Positions 1 through 8,058 of a DNA stretch of 35,480 bases are shown here, piece after piece. The position numbers and the translations under genes were made by a program. Location: assembly GCA_937870845.1 (NCBI GenBank), contig CALMZR010000334.1, forward strand, positions 1 through 35,480, read 5' to 3'. The first letter of the stretch is position 1. The number at the start of each line of letters is the position of its first letter. This stretch comes from an uncultured Chloroflexota bacterium. GTDB lineage: Bacteria > Chloroflexota > Chloroflexia > Thermomicrobiales > UBA6265. Below the pieces are notes generated by a model. That model had not been told where the DNA came from. It saw only the letters and a program-made list of their open reading frames with translations, and did no database searches.

Positions 1-433
1 CAGTAGTTAAAAATATGCTTTTGATGTACGAGCCTTTTAAGCTGGGAGGCCGCGAGCCTTTTATGCTTTCCAGAGCAGCTTGGGCATTCTGTACCAGTTG
101 ATCTTTGCTAAAGCTGATCTTGCCGATCGCAAGATGAATGATTCCGCTGCTATCGACACGGTATTCGACGCGTCCTGCCTTAGCTTCAGATACGGCCTTC
201 GCAACGTCTGCAGTTACGGTGCCGCTTTTAGGGTTTGGCATAAGCCCTCGTGGTCCTAAAAATCGTGCATATTTGCTTAAACGCTGCATCAATTGGGGCG
301 TCGAAATCAGAACATCAAAATTTATTTGTTCTTTTTCAAGCAGCGTTTGAAGTTCTTCTATGCCGGCAATGTCGGCGCCGGCTTTTTTTGCCTTAACTGC
401 ATCATCGCCTTCTACATATACAGCGACCCTGAC
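1..433 (-). CDS. rplA: 50S ribosomal protein L1, partial (C-terminal part), foreign to the rest of the window
   Basis: The minus strand is open from about 433 to base 1 and reads as the middle and C-terminal part of ribosomal protein L1, which binds 23S rRNA at the L1 stalk. Recognisable segments, in order, are VRVAVYVEGDDAVKAKKAG, then LMQRLSKYARFLGPRGLMPN with the L1 signature, GTVTADVAKAV, and KGSYIKSIFLTT at the contig edge. The N-terminal part is missing at the right side, where the reading frame runs into the antisense of a pilus gene, and the last residues lie beyond base 1. The DNA is much richer in A+T than everything to the right, and the wording of the C-terminus resembles Saccharibacteria/Patescibacteria L1 (inference). 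It is most likely a fragment from another genome joined by misassembly. Confidence 0.88.
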
Positions 434-1066
434 CTGGCGGCCCTCGCCGATGGGCGCATCGCCCTGACCGAGACGCTGCGCGCCTCACTCGCCCCCACCG
501 CCGTCACCGATCCGGCCTCGCTGGCGGGCCTCGTCACCGACGGGGTGCTCCGTGCCGGCCAGATCGTCGTCGCCGGGTCCTTCGTGGACCCGGAGGCCCA
601 GGGCGTGGGCTCCGGCCCCCCCACCTTCGCCGACGACCTGCCCGAGGGCACCGTCGCGGTGTCCTTCGAAGCGGCTGGTGCGGCTGCCGTGTCCGACCTC
701 ATCAGCCCCGGCGATCACGTGAACCTGCTCGTCAGCGTGCCCAACGCGTCCGAGCTCGGCCTCCCCGATTCGGGAGGCCCGGCGGTCGTCCACGTGTTCC
801 AGGACCTCGAGATCATCGCCATCGGCGCCGCCATCCGTCCCCCGGAGGGTGCCGAGGAGGCTGTGGCCAACCCCGGTGCCGGGACCTACACGGTCGCGGT
901 CGCTCCCCGCGATGCCGCCAGGCTGCTCTTCCTCACCCGCCAGTACGAGGTGCTCCTCGCCTTGGTCGGGCCTGGGAACGCCCCGGCCGCGGAGCCGCCC
1001 GTGGGCAAGGTCGACGCCCTGCCCCCCACGCTCACCCCACAACCAGCGGTAGGAGGCGGAGGATGA
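425..1066 (+). CDS. cpaB: Flp/Tad pilus assembly protein CpaB/RcpC, 5'-truncated
   Basis: About 213 residues of a CpaB/RcpC-like protein, the periplasmic/outer-membrane-associated subunit of the Tad (Flp) pilus machine. The SAF-like segment around TDGVLRAGQIVVAGSFVDP is followed by the RcpC region: LPEGTVAVSFEA, LISPGDHVNLLVSVPN, VFQDLEIIAIG and a terminal TYTVAVAPRDAARLLFLTRQ block. The N-terminal membrane anchor is missing because the gene is interrupted on the left by the foreign rplA fragment; an apparent in-frame ATG at 293 belongs to that fragment and is not the true start. The stop overlaps the next start (ATGA, 1063-1066), so it is co-transcribed with tadA. A CpaE-type ATPase, often found between cpaB and cpaF, is absent here. 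Confidence 0.72.
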   Translation, partial: DPDLAALADGRIALTETLRASLAPTAVTDPASLAGLVTDGVLRAGQIVVAGSFVDPEAQGVGSGPPTFADDLPEGTVAVSFEAAGAAAVSDLISPGDHVNLLVSVPNASELGLPDSGGPAVVHVFQDLEIIAIGAAIRPPEGAEEAVANPGAGTYTVAVAPRDAARLLFLTRQYEVLLALVGPGNAPAAEPPVGKVDALPPTLTPQPAVGGGG

Positions 1067-2595
1067 GCGCGCTGCGCGATCGCCTGCTCGCCGCCCGCAA
1101 GGACCTGGCCGTCGCCATCGACGAGCCGGTCGTGCCGGACGACGCGGCTCCCGCGGCTCCCGAGGACGAGGTCGCCGATGTGCTGCGCCCCTCGGTGGCG
1201 CCCCCGCCGCCCGAGCCCCGTGCCTCGTTGCCGCCGAACCTGCACGCCGAGATCCATCGCAAGGTCGTTCGTGATCTCGGCCCGCTGCTGTTCGACGACA
1301 CCGTCCACGACGCCGAGCTCGAGGGCCGCCTCCGCGAGACCATCACCAGCGCCTTCGAGGAGGCAGGGATCCCGCCCGGCGGCGAGCTCTACGAGCAGTT
1401 CGCCAACGACATCCGCAACGACGTCGTCGGGTATGGCCCCATCGAGGACCTCCTCAACGACGACTCCGTCACCGAGGTGATGGTCAACGGCCCGGACATC
1501 GTGTTCGTCGAGCGGGCCGGCAAGGTCGTCGAGGTGGCCTCGGGGTTCGTCGACGGCGCCCATGTGCGGCGAGTCATCGACAAGATCGTCTCGAACGTGG
1601 GTCGTCGCATCGACGAGTCGTCGCCGATGGTGGACGCTCGCCTCCCCGACGGCTCCCGCGTCAACGCCATCATCCCGCCGCTGGCGGTCAAGGGGCCGTC
1701 GCTGACGATCCGCAAGTTCGCCAAGCACAAGCTGCAGGACCAGGATCTGATCCGGCTGGGGGCGATGAGCGCGGAGCTGGCGGAGTTCCTGCGCGGCTGC
1801 GTCGGCAGCAAGCTCAACGTCCTCGTCTCCGGGGGGACCGGCTCGGGCAAGACGACCTTCCTCAACATGCTGGCGTCGTACATCCCGACGCGGGAGCGGA
1901 TCGTGACCATCGAGGACCCGGCGGAGCTGCAACTGTCACAGGAGAACTGGGTGAGCCTGGAGACGCGCCCGGCGAACGTCGAAGGGCGGGGCATGGTGAC
2001 GCAGCGGGAGTTGGTGAGAAACTCGCTGCGCATGCGCCCGGACCGGGTCATCATCGGCGAGTGCCGCGGCAGCGAGGCGTTCGACATGCTGCAGGCGATG
2101 AACACGGGCCACGACGGCTCGCTGACGACGATCCACGCCAACACCCCGCGCGACGCCATCAGCCGGGTGGAGAACATGGTGCTGATGGCCAACCTCGACC
2201 TGCCCGCCAAGGCGATCCGGGAGCAGATCGCCTCGGCCATCCACCTGGTGGTGCAGCTGTCGCGCCTGACCGACGGGTCGCGCCGGGTCACGCACGTGAC
2301 GGAGATCGTGGGCATGGAGCAGGACATCATCAGCATGCAGGACATCTTCGTCTTCCGGCGCTACGGGCTGGATGAGAACGACCGGGTGATCGGCGCGATG
2401 GAGCCGACCGGGATCCGGCCGAACTGCGCCGAGAAGATCGAGACGTTCGGCTACCCGCTGCCGCCGGAGCTGTTCCTGACCCTGGAGAGCCGCTCGTTGC
2501 AGGCCAACGGGTTTGGCCAGAACTCCGACGAGCTGCTGCACACGCTGGGGCAGTCGGTGCCGCCGGAGTTGTTCGCGACCCCGGACCGGCGGTGA
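1063..2595 (+). CDS. tadA: Tad/Flp pilus assembly ATPase, CpaF/TadA family
   Basis: A 510-residue secretion ATPase of the VirB11/CpaF type, the motor that drives Flp pilin assembly at the inner membrane. The N-terminal third (about residues 1-110) is a Pro/Ala-rich lead-in and a helical domain; the CpaF core follows with GYGPIEDLLNDDSVTEVMVN. The Walker A motif GGTGSGKTT is at about 257-265 and the Walker B region DRVIIGECRGSEAFDML starts near 327, followed by the His-box region GHDGSLTTIHANTPRDAISR. The start is ATG after a GTAGGAGGCGGAGG ribosome site and overlaps the cpaB stop by four bases. Length matches the family. Acidic N-terminal composition recalls actinobacterial CpaF proteins, so the origin may differ from the genes to the right (inference). 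Confidence 0.93.
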   Translation: MSALRDRLLAARKDLAVAIDEPVVPDDAAPAAPEDEVADVLRPSVAPPPPEPRASLPPNLHAEIHRKVVRDLGPLLFDDTVHDAELEGRLRETITSAFEEAGIPPGGELYEQFANDIRNDVVGYGPIEDLLNDDSVTEVMVNGPDIVFVERAGKVVEVASGFVDGAHVRRVIDKIVSNVGRRIDESSPMVDARLPDGSRVNAIIPPLAVKGPSLTIRKFAKHKLQDQDLIRLGAMSAELAEFLRGCVGSKLNVLVSGGTGSGKTTFLNMLASYIPTRERIVTIEDPAELQLSQENWVSLETRPANVEGRGMVTQRELVRNSLRMRPDRVIIGECRGSEAFDMLQAMNTGHDGSLTTIHANTPRDAISRVENMVLMANLDLPAKAIREQIASAIHLVVQLSRLTDGSRRVTHVTEIVGMEQDIISMQDIFVFRRYGLDENDRVIGAMEPTGIRPNCAEKIETFGYPLPPELFLTLESRSLQANGFGQNSDELLHTLGQSVPPELFATPDRR

Positions 2596-2617
2596 TGGGT
2601 CGGGAGGGCTTGACGTC

Positions 2618-3589
2618 ATGAGCTTGGCGCTGACGGTCGCCGCGGTGATCTTTCTCGGGGTGCTCGGCCTCTCGCTGGCCGCGGCCAGCCTGAGCGTGCG
2701 CCGGTCGTCGCGGGTGCGGGCGCGGTTGGAGCGGCACGCGCTGCGCGTGCCGACCGCCGCGCCGCAGCGGCTGCGCCGAGTCGACGTGATGGGGCGCACG
2801 TCCCGCACGTCGCCGTTCGTGACGCGCGCGTTGGGGTCGCGCCCGTTCGTGCGGCGCGCGCGCCTGGCGCTCGTCCACGCCGACATCCGGCTCGGGGTGG
2901 GTCGGTATTACCTGATCCGGCTGCTGGTGGCGGCGGTGACCTTCGCGGCGGTGGAGATCGCGTTCGGCGGGCTGTGGCCGGGAGTGGCGGCGGCGCTGGC
3001 GGCGTTCATGGTTCCCCGCTTCGTGGTCAGCCAGAAGGCGGCGCGCCGTGGCGCGGCGTTCGAGAATCTGCTGGCGGAGATGCTGGATCTGGTCGTCGGC
3101 TCGCTGCGCGCCGGCCAGGGGCTGCTGCAGGCGCTCGAATCGTCGTCGTACGAGCAACCGGAGCCGATGCGCTCCGAGCTGCGGCGGATCGTCGGGCAGG
3201 TCAACATGGGGGTGAGCATCAGCGACGCGATGGAGACGCTGACGACCCGCTTCGCGAGCCGGGACGTCGAGCTGCTGGCGGCGGCGATCGCCATCAACCG
3301 GGAGACCGGGGGCAACCTGACGGAGGTGCTGGAGCGCCTGGCCAAGACGGTGCGGCAGCGGCGCGAGATCCGGGCGGAGGCCAAGTCGTTGACCGCCGCG
3401 CCGCGCGCCACCAGCTACATCCTGGCGCTGCTGCCGTTCGCGATCACGGGCTACACGGTGGCCATGAGCCCGATCTACCGGGAGCAGCTCCTCTTTGCCC
3501 CCATGGGGCGGCTGCTGCTGATCGGGGCGATCGTCTGGTCGTTCATCGGGTTTCTCATCTCGCAGAAGCTGTCCAAGGCGGAATACTAG
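2618..3589 (+). CDS. tadB: Type II secretion F-family protein TadB (Tad pilus inner-membrane platform)
   Basis: A 323-residue integral membrane protein with the TadB layout: an N-terminal hydrophobic segment (residues about 3-24), a basic linker, two closely spaced membrane segments around YLIRLLVAAVTFAAVEIAFG and LWPGVAAALAAFMVPRFVV, the cytoplasmic T2SSF domain (FENLLAEMLDLVVGSLRAGQ, then TGGNLTEVLERLAKTVRQR) and a final pair of membrane segments. TadB and TadC form the platform that TadA acts on. The ATG at 2618 is chosen because it begins the hydrophobic segment; an upstream in-frame ATG at 2513 lies inside tadA. The expected partner tadC does not follow: after the stop only a short ATG-GCG-ATT-TGG stretch precedes a structured repeat. 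Confidence 0.88.
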   Translation: MSLALTVAAVIFLGVLGLSLAAASLSVRRSSRVRARLERHALRVPTAAPQRLRRVDVMGRTSRTSPFVTRALGSRPFVRRARLALVHADIRLGVGRYYLIRLLVAAVTFAAVEIAFGGLWPGVAAALAAFMVPRFVVSQKAARRGAAFENLLAEMLDLVVGSLRAGQGLLQALESSSYEQPEPMRSELRRIVGQVNMGVSISDAMETLTTRFASRDVELLAAAIAINRETGGNLTEVLERLAKTVRQRREIRAEAKSLTAAPRATSYILALLPFAITGYTVAMSPIYREQLLFAPMGRLLLIGAIVWSFIGFLISQKLSKAEY

Positions 3590-3633
3590 GTAGGTGGCCA
3601 TGGCGATTTGGAGCGTTGCCGGGATCCGTTCGA

Positions 3634-3742
3634 CCGTAGGGGCGCTGCTAGCCGCGCCCGGTCGGCCGCAGGCCGACAACAAACGTGCGGAACACCGTTG
3701 TGGCCCTGCGGGCCACGGGCGCAGCAAGCAGCGCCCCTACGG
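3634..3742. repeat. Cloverleaf-like palindromic intergenic repeat
   Basis: The outer arms 3634-3649 (CCGTAGGGGCGCTGCT) and 3727-3742 are perfect 16-base reverse complements. Inside them a second stem pairs 3654-3660 with 3716-3722. The enclosed loop contains two further perfect hairpins: GTCGGCC-GCA-GGCCGAC at 3661-3677 and GTGGCCC-TGC-GGGCCAC at 3700-3716. The element sits between the converging ends of tadB and the M24 peptidase gene, so it could act as a bidirectional transcription end, although no T-run follows. GTAGGGGCGC-type palindromes are common interspersed elements in Chloroflexota genomes (family knowledge). Confidence 0.75.
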
Positions 3743-3756
3743 CCCGGTGTCAAATC

Positions 3757-4914
3757 TCAGTCGATCACGAACAGCGTGCGCTCGATCCGGCCCATCGGTT
3801 GGCCGCCGTCGGGAGTGACGACCACCATGTCCTCGATGCGGTTGCCGAAGCGACCCGAGTAGACGACGCTCGGCTCGACGGTGAAGACCATCCCCTCCTG
3901 CAGCACCGTCTCGTCGACGCCGTCCAGGAACGGCGGCTCGTGGACGGTGACGCCGATGCCGTGGCCGAGACGGTGCGTGAACCCCTCGTCGTAGCCGGCG
4001 TCGGCGATGACCTGGCGCGCGATGCGGTTCGCCTCGGCGGCGGTGCATTGCCCGGCGATCATTGCCGCCATCGCGTCGGCCTGCGCCTGCACGACGGCCT
4101 CGTGTACGCGCAGGTACGCGGCCGGCGGCTCCCCCAGGAACGCGGAGCGGCCGAAGTCGGTGGCGTAGCCGTCGATGAGCCCGCCGAAATCGAACATGAT
4201 CGAGTCGCCGTGCTGAAGTTGCTTGCCGCCGGAGCGGATCGTCTTGCCGCCGCCGTCCATCTCCTCGGCCACGAAGAAGACCCCGGTCTCGAACGAGGTG
4301 TACTCCGCGCCCAGGGTGACGAACTGGTAGTCGATCTCGTGCGCCACGTCGTACTCGCTGACGCCGGGCTGCAACCGGGCCAGCACGTTCTCGAACACGC
4401 GGTCGGTCAGATCGGAGCCGCGCTGCATGACCGCCAGCTCCTCGTCCGACTTGATGGCGCGCATGGGGGCGATGATCTCGTTGGCGTTGACCAGCTCGGC
4501 CTCCGGCAGCAGCGCCAGCAGCGCCATCGCCAGTTGCGACCACGCGCGCTCGTCGAGGGCAATGCGGCGCTTGCCTGTCGTCATCCCGAAGCCGGTCAGC
4601 GTTTCGCGCAGAGCGTCGAGCGGCGGGATCGGCTCCAGGATGAGCCGTGGCTCGGCGACCCACGGTTTACCCTCCGCCTCGTTGACCCAAAAGCCGCCGC
4701 CCATGCGCGGCGCGACGAGCTGCACTGGCCCGTCCTGACCGATGTAGCCGCCGGAGAGCCAGTCGCCGTAGGCGTTGTGGTCGGTGCCGTGCTCGAGCTG
4801 CCGCCGGATGCCGGCCACGTAGAAGAGGTTGGCCGCGCGCGGCAGGAACATCAGGTCGATCTCCCGCTCCCGCATCGTCTCCTGCACCGCGCGCAGCCGC
4901 CCCGCGTAATCCAT
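3757..4914 (-). CDS. M24-family metallopeptidase (Xaa-Pro aminopeptidase/creatinase fold)
   Basis: A 385-residue pita-bread-fold metallohydrolase. The N-terminal creatinase-like domain covers about residues 1-150, the catalytic domain 155-385. All five expected metal ligands are visible: Asp242 (MFDFGG), Asp253 (ATDFGRS), His318 (GHGIG), Glu347 (TVEPSV) and Glu361 (IEDMVVV); His325 of VHEPP is the usual catalytic histidine. Members cleave N-terminal Xaa-Pro bonds or, in the creatinase branch, small guanidino compounds; the substrate cannot be told here. It is probably cytoplasmic, with no signal peptide. The ATG at 4914 is preferred because GGGGAGGGTGAG lies directly upstream and the fold starts there; a longer in-frame start at 5025 has no support. 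It diverges from importer 1, which suggests a shared role in peptide or amide use. Confidence 0.93.
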   Translation of the reverse strand: MDYAGRLRAVQETMREREIDLMFLPRAANLFYVAGIRRQLEHGTDHNAYGDWLSGGYIGQDGPVQLVAPRMGGGFWVNEAEGKPWVAEPRLILEPIPPLDALRETLTGFGMTTGKRRIALDERAWSQLAMALLALLPEAELVNANEIIAPMRAIKSDEELAVMQRGSDLTDRVFENVLARLQPGVSEYDVAHEIDYQFVTLGAEYTSFETGVFFVAEEMDGGGKTIRSGGKQLQHGDSIMFDFGGLIDGYATDFGRSAFLGEPPAAYLRVHEAVVQAQADAMAAMIAGQCTAAEANRIARQVIADAGYDEGFTHRLGHGIGVTVHEPPFLDGVDETVLQEGMVFTVEPSVVYSGRFGNRIEDMVVVTPDGGQPMGRIERTLFVID

Positions 4915-5059
4915 CTCACCCTCCCCAGCAGTCTGATGTCGAATCCTCGCCATGCGAAGGAGGGCATCATGCCACGTCGGCTCTCGCCCCCCAAGACCCG
5001 TCGCCCGGCCACGCCCCCGAGCCATCCGAGGACGCTTCGGCGGCGCGGCGCTGCCGCTC

Positions 5060-5088
5060 TTGACAGCCCGTCACCCGTCCGATAGGGT
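5060..5088 (+). promoter_or_regulatory. Candidate sigma-70-type promoter for importer 1
   Basis: A perfect TTGACA (5060-5065) is separated by 17 bases from TAGGGT (5083-5088), with a second AT-rich hexamer, GATAAT, just downstream. The spacing is ideal for a housekeeping sigma factor; the -10 is imperfect. It lies about 80 bases upstream of the binding-protein start at 5168 and is the best promoter match noticed in the island. Confidence 0.5.
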
Positions 5089-5093
5089 GATAA

Positions 5094-5112
5094 TGGCATA
5101 TGGCCTATGCCA
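5094..5112. promoter_or_regulatory. Palindromic operator candidate at the predicted transcription start
   Basis: TGGCATATGGCCTATGCCA is a perfect inverted repeat with 7-base arms and a 5-base centre. It begins six bases after the candidate -10 box, so it covers the expected +1 and would suit a repressor. A GntR-type regulator encoded later in the island (20711-21697) is a reasonable but untested candidate to bind it. Confidence 0.42.
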
Positions 5113-5167
5113 ATGCATCCGTGCATGACGATCCTGGTCTCTTGCTTGGCGAGAAGAGGAGGAGCCC

Positions 5168-6811
5168 GTGTCAGCGCCTAGCGATTCCCTCGGTCTTTCG
5201 CGTCGCCGCCTGTTGCAAGGCGCCGGATCCCTGGCCGCGCTCTCCGTGGCCACACCGCTCGCCGTCAGCGGCGCCGCTGCCCGGCAGGAGGCCGCGCCCG
5301 TTGCCGGCGGCGACCTCCTCTTCGTCCACCAGCAGATCCCGGCCAGCATGGACGCCAACGTCTGGACCGGCACCAACGTGGCGCGCATCATGCGCCAGAT
5401 CTACGACCCGCTCGTCTGGCAGCCCGAAGGCGGGGTGTTCGTGCCGGGCCTGGCCGAATCGTGGGAGGTTTCCGAGGACGGCCTCACCTACACCTTCAAT
5501 CTCCGCCAGGACGTCATCTTTCACGACGGCACGCCCTTCAACGCCGAGGCGGTCAAGGCGACCTACGACCGCATGGTCGACCCGGAGTCGAAGTCGCTCC
5601 AGGTCAGCCGCCTGGGGCCGTACGACCGCACCGACGTGCTTGACGAGTACACGGTACAGGTGGTCCTCACCGAGCCGTTCGTCGTCTTTCTCAGCAACGT
5701 GAGCGAGGTCGCCCTGGCCCCGGCGTCGCCGACGGCGGTGGCCGAGCTCGGCGAGGACTACATGATGCGCCCGGTCGCCACCGGGCCGTTCCGGGTGCGC
5801 GATTGGCCGGACGACACGACGCTCGTCCTGGAGCGCAACCCCGACTACGCCTGGGCGCCGGAGTTCATCCAGAACCGGGGCCAGGCGTACCTCGACACCA
5901 TCACCTACCGCTTCGTCGAGGAGCCGGCCACCCGCCTCATCGCGCTGGAGACGGGCGAGGCAGCGATCATCGACGCCCCGCCGCCGGAGGACATCCAGCG
6001 GCTGATGGACGACGGCGTCTTCCAGGTCAACGCCTTCGTGGTGCCCGGCATGCCGGAGCACTGCCCGATCAACACGACCAGCGGGCCGACGCAGGAGCTG
6101 GCGGTGCGCCAGGCGATGCTGCATGGCGTCGACCGGGACGCGCTGGCGCTGTTGCTCTTCAACGGCGGGTTCCCGGCCGGGCATGGGCCGCTGACCTCCG
6201 GCTCCTGGGCGTACTGGGGCGGCGTCGCCGACATGTACCCTTACGATGTCGCGCGGGCGGCGCAGCTCCTCGACGAGGCGGGCTGGACGCTCGGCGACGA
6301 CGGGATTCGCCAGAAAGAAGGCCAACCGCTGACGGTGCGCGCGGTGACGACCGCCGGCGGCGACCCGCAGAAGGTCGCCGAGTTCGTACAGGGGTCGCTG
6401 CGCGAGCTGGGCTTCGACTACGTGGTCGAGGCGATGGAGTACGAGGCCACGGCGCGGCGCTACGCCGACAACGACTACGAGGTGGCCCGCCTCTTCTACG
6501 CGCTGATCGATCCCCACGACGCCTTCTTCCTCGGCTTCGATTCGACGCAGATCGAGGGCGGAGGCCAGTTCAACCGGACCCGCGTCAACGACGACCGCAT
6601 CGACGAGCTGATTCAGGAGGGCGTGACCGAGGCCGACACGGCGCGGCGCATGGAGATCTATCAGGAGCTGCAGCAGACCGTCATGGAGCAGGCGCTGATC
6701 CTGCCCGCCTATGAGACGCGGCTGGCCCACGCGATGCAGCCGAATGTGCGCGGTTTCACGGCCGATCTGCTCGGCCGGCCGTACATGATCGACGTCTGGA
6801 TGGAGGGGTAG
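5168..6811 (+). CDS. ABC transporter substrate-binding protein, family 5 (importer 1), Tat-exported
   Basis: A 547-residue extracytoplasmic solute-binding protein of the peptide/nickel (SBP_bac_5, DppA/OppA) family. The N-terminus carries a twin-arginine signal, SRRRLLQ at about residues 11-17, followed by a hydrophobic run and cleavage near AAARQEA. The mature part has the family signature YTFNLRQDVIFHDGTPFNAE and the usual long two-lobe layout to the C-terminus. It delivers peptides or other small amides to the permeases encoded next. The GTG at 5168 is supported by GAGAAGAGGAGGAG upstream. It is a paralogue of the binding protein at 15772: both share NVWTG, LGPY, DEYT and GGGQFNRTR at matching positions. 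The use of Tat rather than Sec differs from that paralogue. Confidence 0.93.
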   Translation: MSAPSDSLGLSRRRLLQGAGSLAALSVATPLAVSGAAARQEAAPVAGGDLLFVHQQIPASMDANVWTGTNVARIMRQIYDPLVWQPEGGVFVPGLAESWEVSEDGLTYTFNLRQDVIFHDGTPFNAEAVKATYDRMVDPESKSLQVSRLGPYDRTDVLDEYTVQVVLTEPFVVFLSNVSEVALAPASPTAVAELGEDYMMRPVATGPFRVRDWPDDTTLVLERNPDYAWAPEFIQNRGQAYLDTITYRFVEEPATRLIALETGEAAIIDAPPPEDIQRLMDDGVFQVNAFVVPGMPEHCPINTTSGPTQELAVRQAMLHGVDRDALALLLFNGGFPAGHGPLTSGSWAYWGGVADMYPYDVARAAQLLDEAGWTLGDDGIRQKEGQPLTVRAVTTAGGDPQKVAEFVQGSLRELGFDYVVEAMEYEATARRYADNDYEVARLFYALIDPHDAFFLGFDSTQIEGGGQFNRTRVNDDRIDELIQEGVTEADTARRMEIYQELQQTVMEQALILPAYETRLAHAMQPNVRGFTADLLGRPYMIDVWMEG

Positions 6812-6884
6812 CCGGCGGCGAGCCGAACCGCGCCGGCCGGCGACCCCCTCGTCAGCCGGCGTCTCGGCCGCGCGTGGTGCGCGT

Positions 6885-7850
6885 ATGGGAGCCTATCTGC
6901 GACGGCGGTTGCTGACGACCATCCCGGTGTTGCTCGGCGTCTCGCTCGTGGTCTTTCTGATGCTGCATCTCCTGCCGGGGGATCCGGTGTTGATGATGCT
7001 GACCGAGCATCGCGGCGGTGGCGCGCCGACAATCTCGGGCAGCATCACCCAGGAGATGTACGACAACATGCGGCATCAGCTCGGGCTCGACCGGCCCCTG
7101 CCGGTGCAGTTCGCCTCCTTCCTGGGCGGCGTGCTGCGCGGCGATCTGGGGACGTCGTTTCGCGGCGGCGAACCGGTGCGCGAGCTGATCGTCCGCAACC
7201 TGCCTTACACCATCCAGTTGGCTCTGGCCAGCTTCGGGGTGGCGATGCTGGCGGGGTTCCTGCTTGGCGTCATCGCCGGGGTCAGACGGGGGACGTGGAT
7301 CGACAGTCTCACCATGACCATCGCGGCGGCCGGCGTCTCGATGCCGTCGTTCTGGCTGGGGATCATGCTCCTGCTCGTCTTCTCGGTCCACCTCAACATC
7401 GTGCCGGCCGTCGCCCGCGCGGCCGATTGGCGGTCGTTGATCCTGCCCGCCGTCGCGCTCGGGTTCAGCGCCTCGGCCATCATCGCCCGGCTCGTGCGCT
7501 CGAGTCTGGTGGAGGCGATGCAGCAAGACTATGTGCAGACCGCGCGGGCCAAAGGGCTGCGCGAGGGGGCGGTGGTCGTGCGCCACGCGCTCAAGAATGC
7601 GCTCATCCCGGTGGTCACGGTCGGCGGGCTCCAGTTCGGCAATCTGTTGGGGGGGACGGTCGTCATCGAGACCGTCTTCGCCCGGCCGGGGATCGGGCAC
7701 ATCACCGTCAACGGCATCCTGGAGCGGGATTTCCCGGTGGTGCAGGGCGTCGTGCTCGTGTCGGCGCTCACCTACGTCCTGGCGAACTTGCTGGTCGATC
7801 TGACCTACACGTGGATCGACCCCCGCATCCGCTTCGGCGGAGGAACGTGA
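6885..7850 (+). CDS. ABC transporter permease, DppB/OppB type (importer 1)
   Basis: A 321-residue inner-membrane permease. It opens with YLRRRLLTTIPVLLGVSLVV, the standard first membrane helix of the DppB family, followed by the LLPGDPV motif and the large external loop HQLGLDRPLPVQF. The cytoplasmic coupling (EAA) loop lies at about residues 218-240 (ARAKGLREGAVVVRHALKNA). It ends in TYTWIDPRIRFG, typical of the family. It forms a heterodimer with the DppC-type permease encoded next. Closest relative in the window is the permease at 17468. No ATP-binding subunit is encoded nearby. Confidence 0.93.
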   Translation: MGAYLRRRLLTTIPVLLGVSLVVFLMLHLLPGDPVLMMLTEHRGGGAPTISGSITQEMYDNMRHQLGLDRPLPVQFASFLGGVLRGDLGTSFRGGEPVRELIVRNLPYTIQLALASFGVAMLAGFLLGVIAGVRRGTWIDSLTMTIAAAGVSMPSFWLGIMLLLVFSVHLNIVPAVARAADWRSLILPAVALGFSASAIIARLVRSSLVEAMQQDYVQTARAKGLREGAVVVRHALKNALIPVVTVGGLQFGNLLGGTVVIETVFARPGIGHITVNGILERDFPVVQGVVLVSALTYVLANLLVDLTYTWIDPRIRFGGGT

Positions 7851-7924
7851 TGCCCCAAATGCACCCTCATCACCGCCTACAGGACCCGGCGGCGGTCACC
7901 ACTGTGCCTCGGCGAAGGGCCGTC

Positions 7925-8000
7925 GGCACGTTGCCTCGGCGCCCTGGAAGTTCCCGAAGGTCCCGAAGTTCCCCAAGGTCGCGGCGCCCCAGCCGGTTTC
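7925..8000. repeat. Short nine-base tandem-like repeat between the importer 1 permease genes
   Basis: The 208-base space between the two permease genes contains degenerate nine-base units (GAAGTTCCC, GAAGGTCCC, GAAGTTCCC, CAAGGTCGC) at about 7946-7981. This resembles the longer GAACTTCCC array at 31066-31131. Otherwise nothing recognisable is seen in this space. Confidence 0.45.
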
Positions 8001-8058
8001 CAAATCCCATACCGGCGCCAAGGCGGGCGCACGTTGTCCGGTCCAGGAACGTTCAGCG

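Noticed and set aside
293-1066. A single 257-residue protein starting at ATG 293 and running into cpaB
   Set aside because: The first 44 codons are the antisense of the rplA fragment and have no CpaB similarity; the continuous frame is a by-product of the chimeric join.
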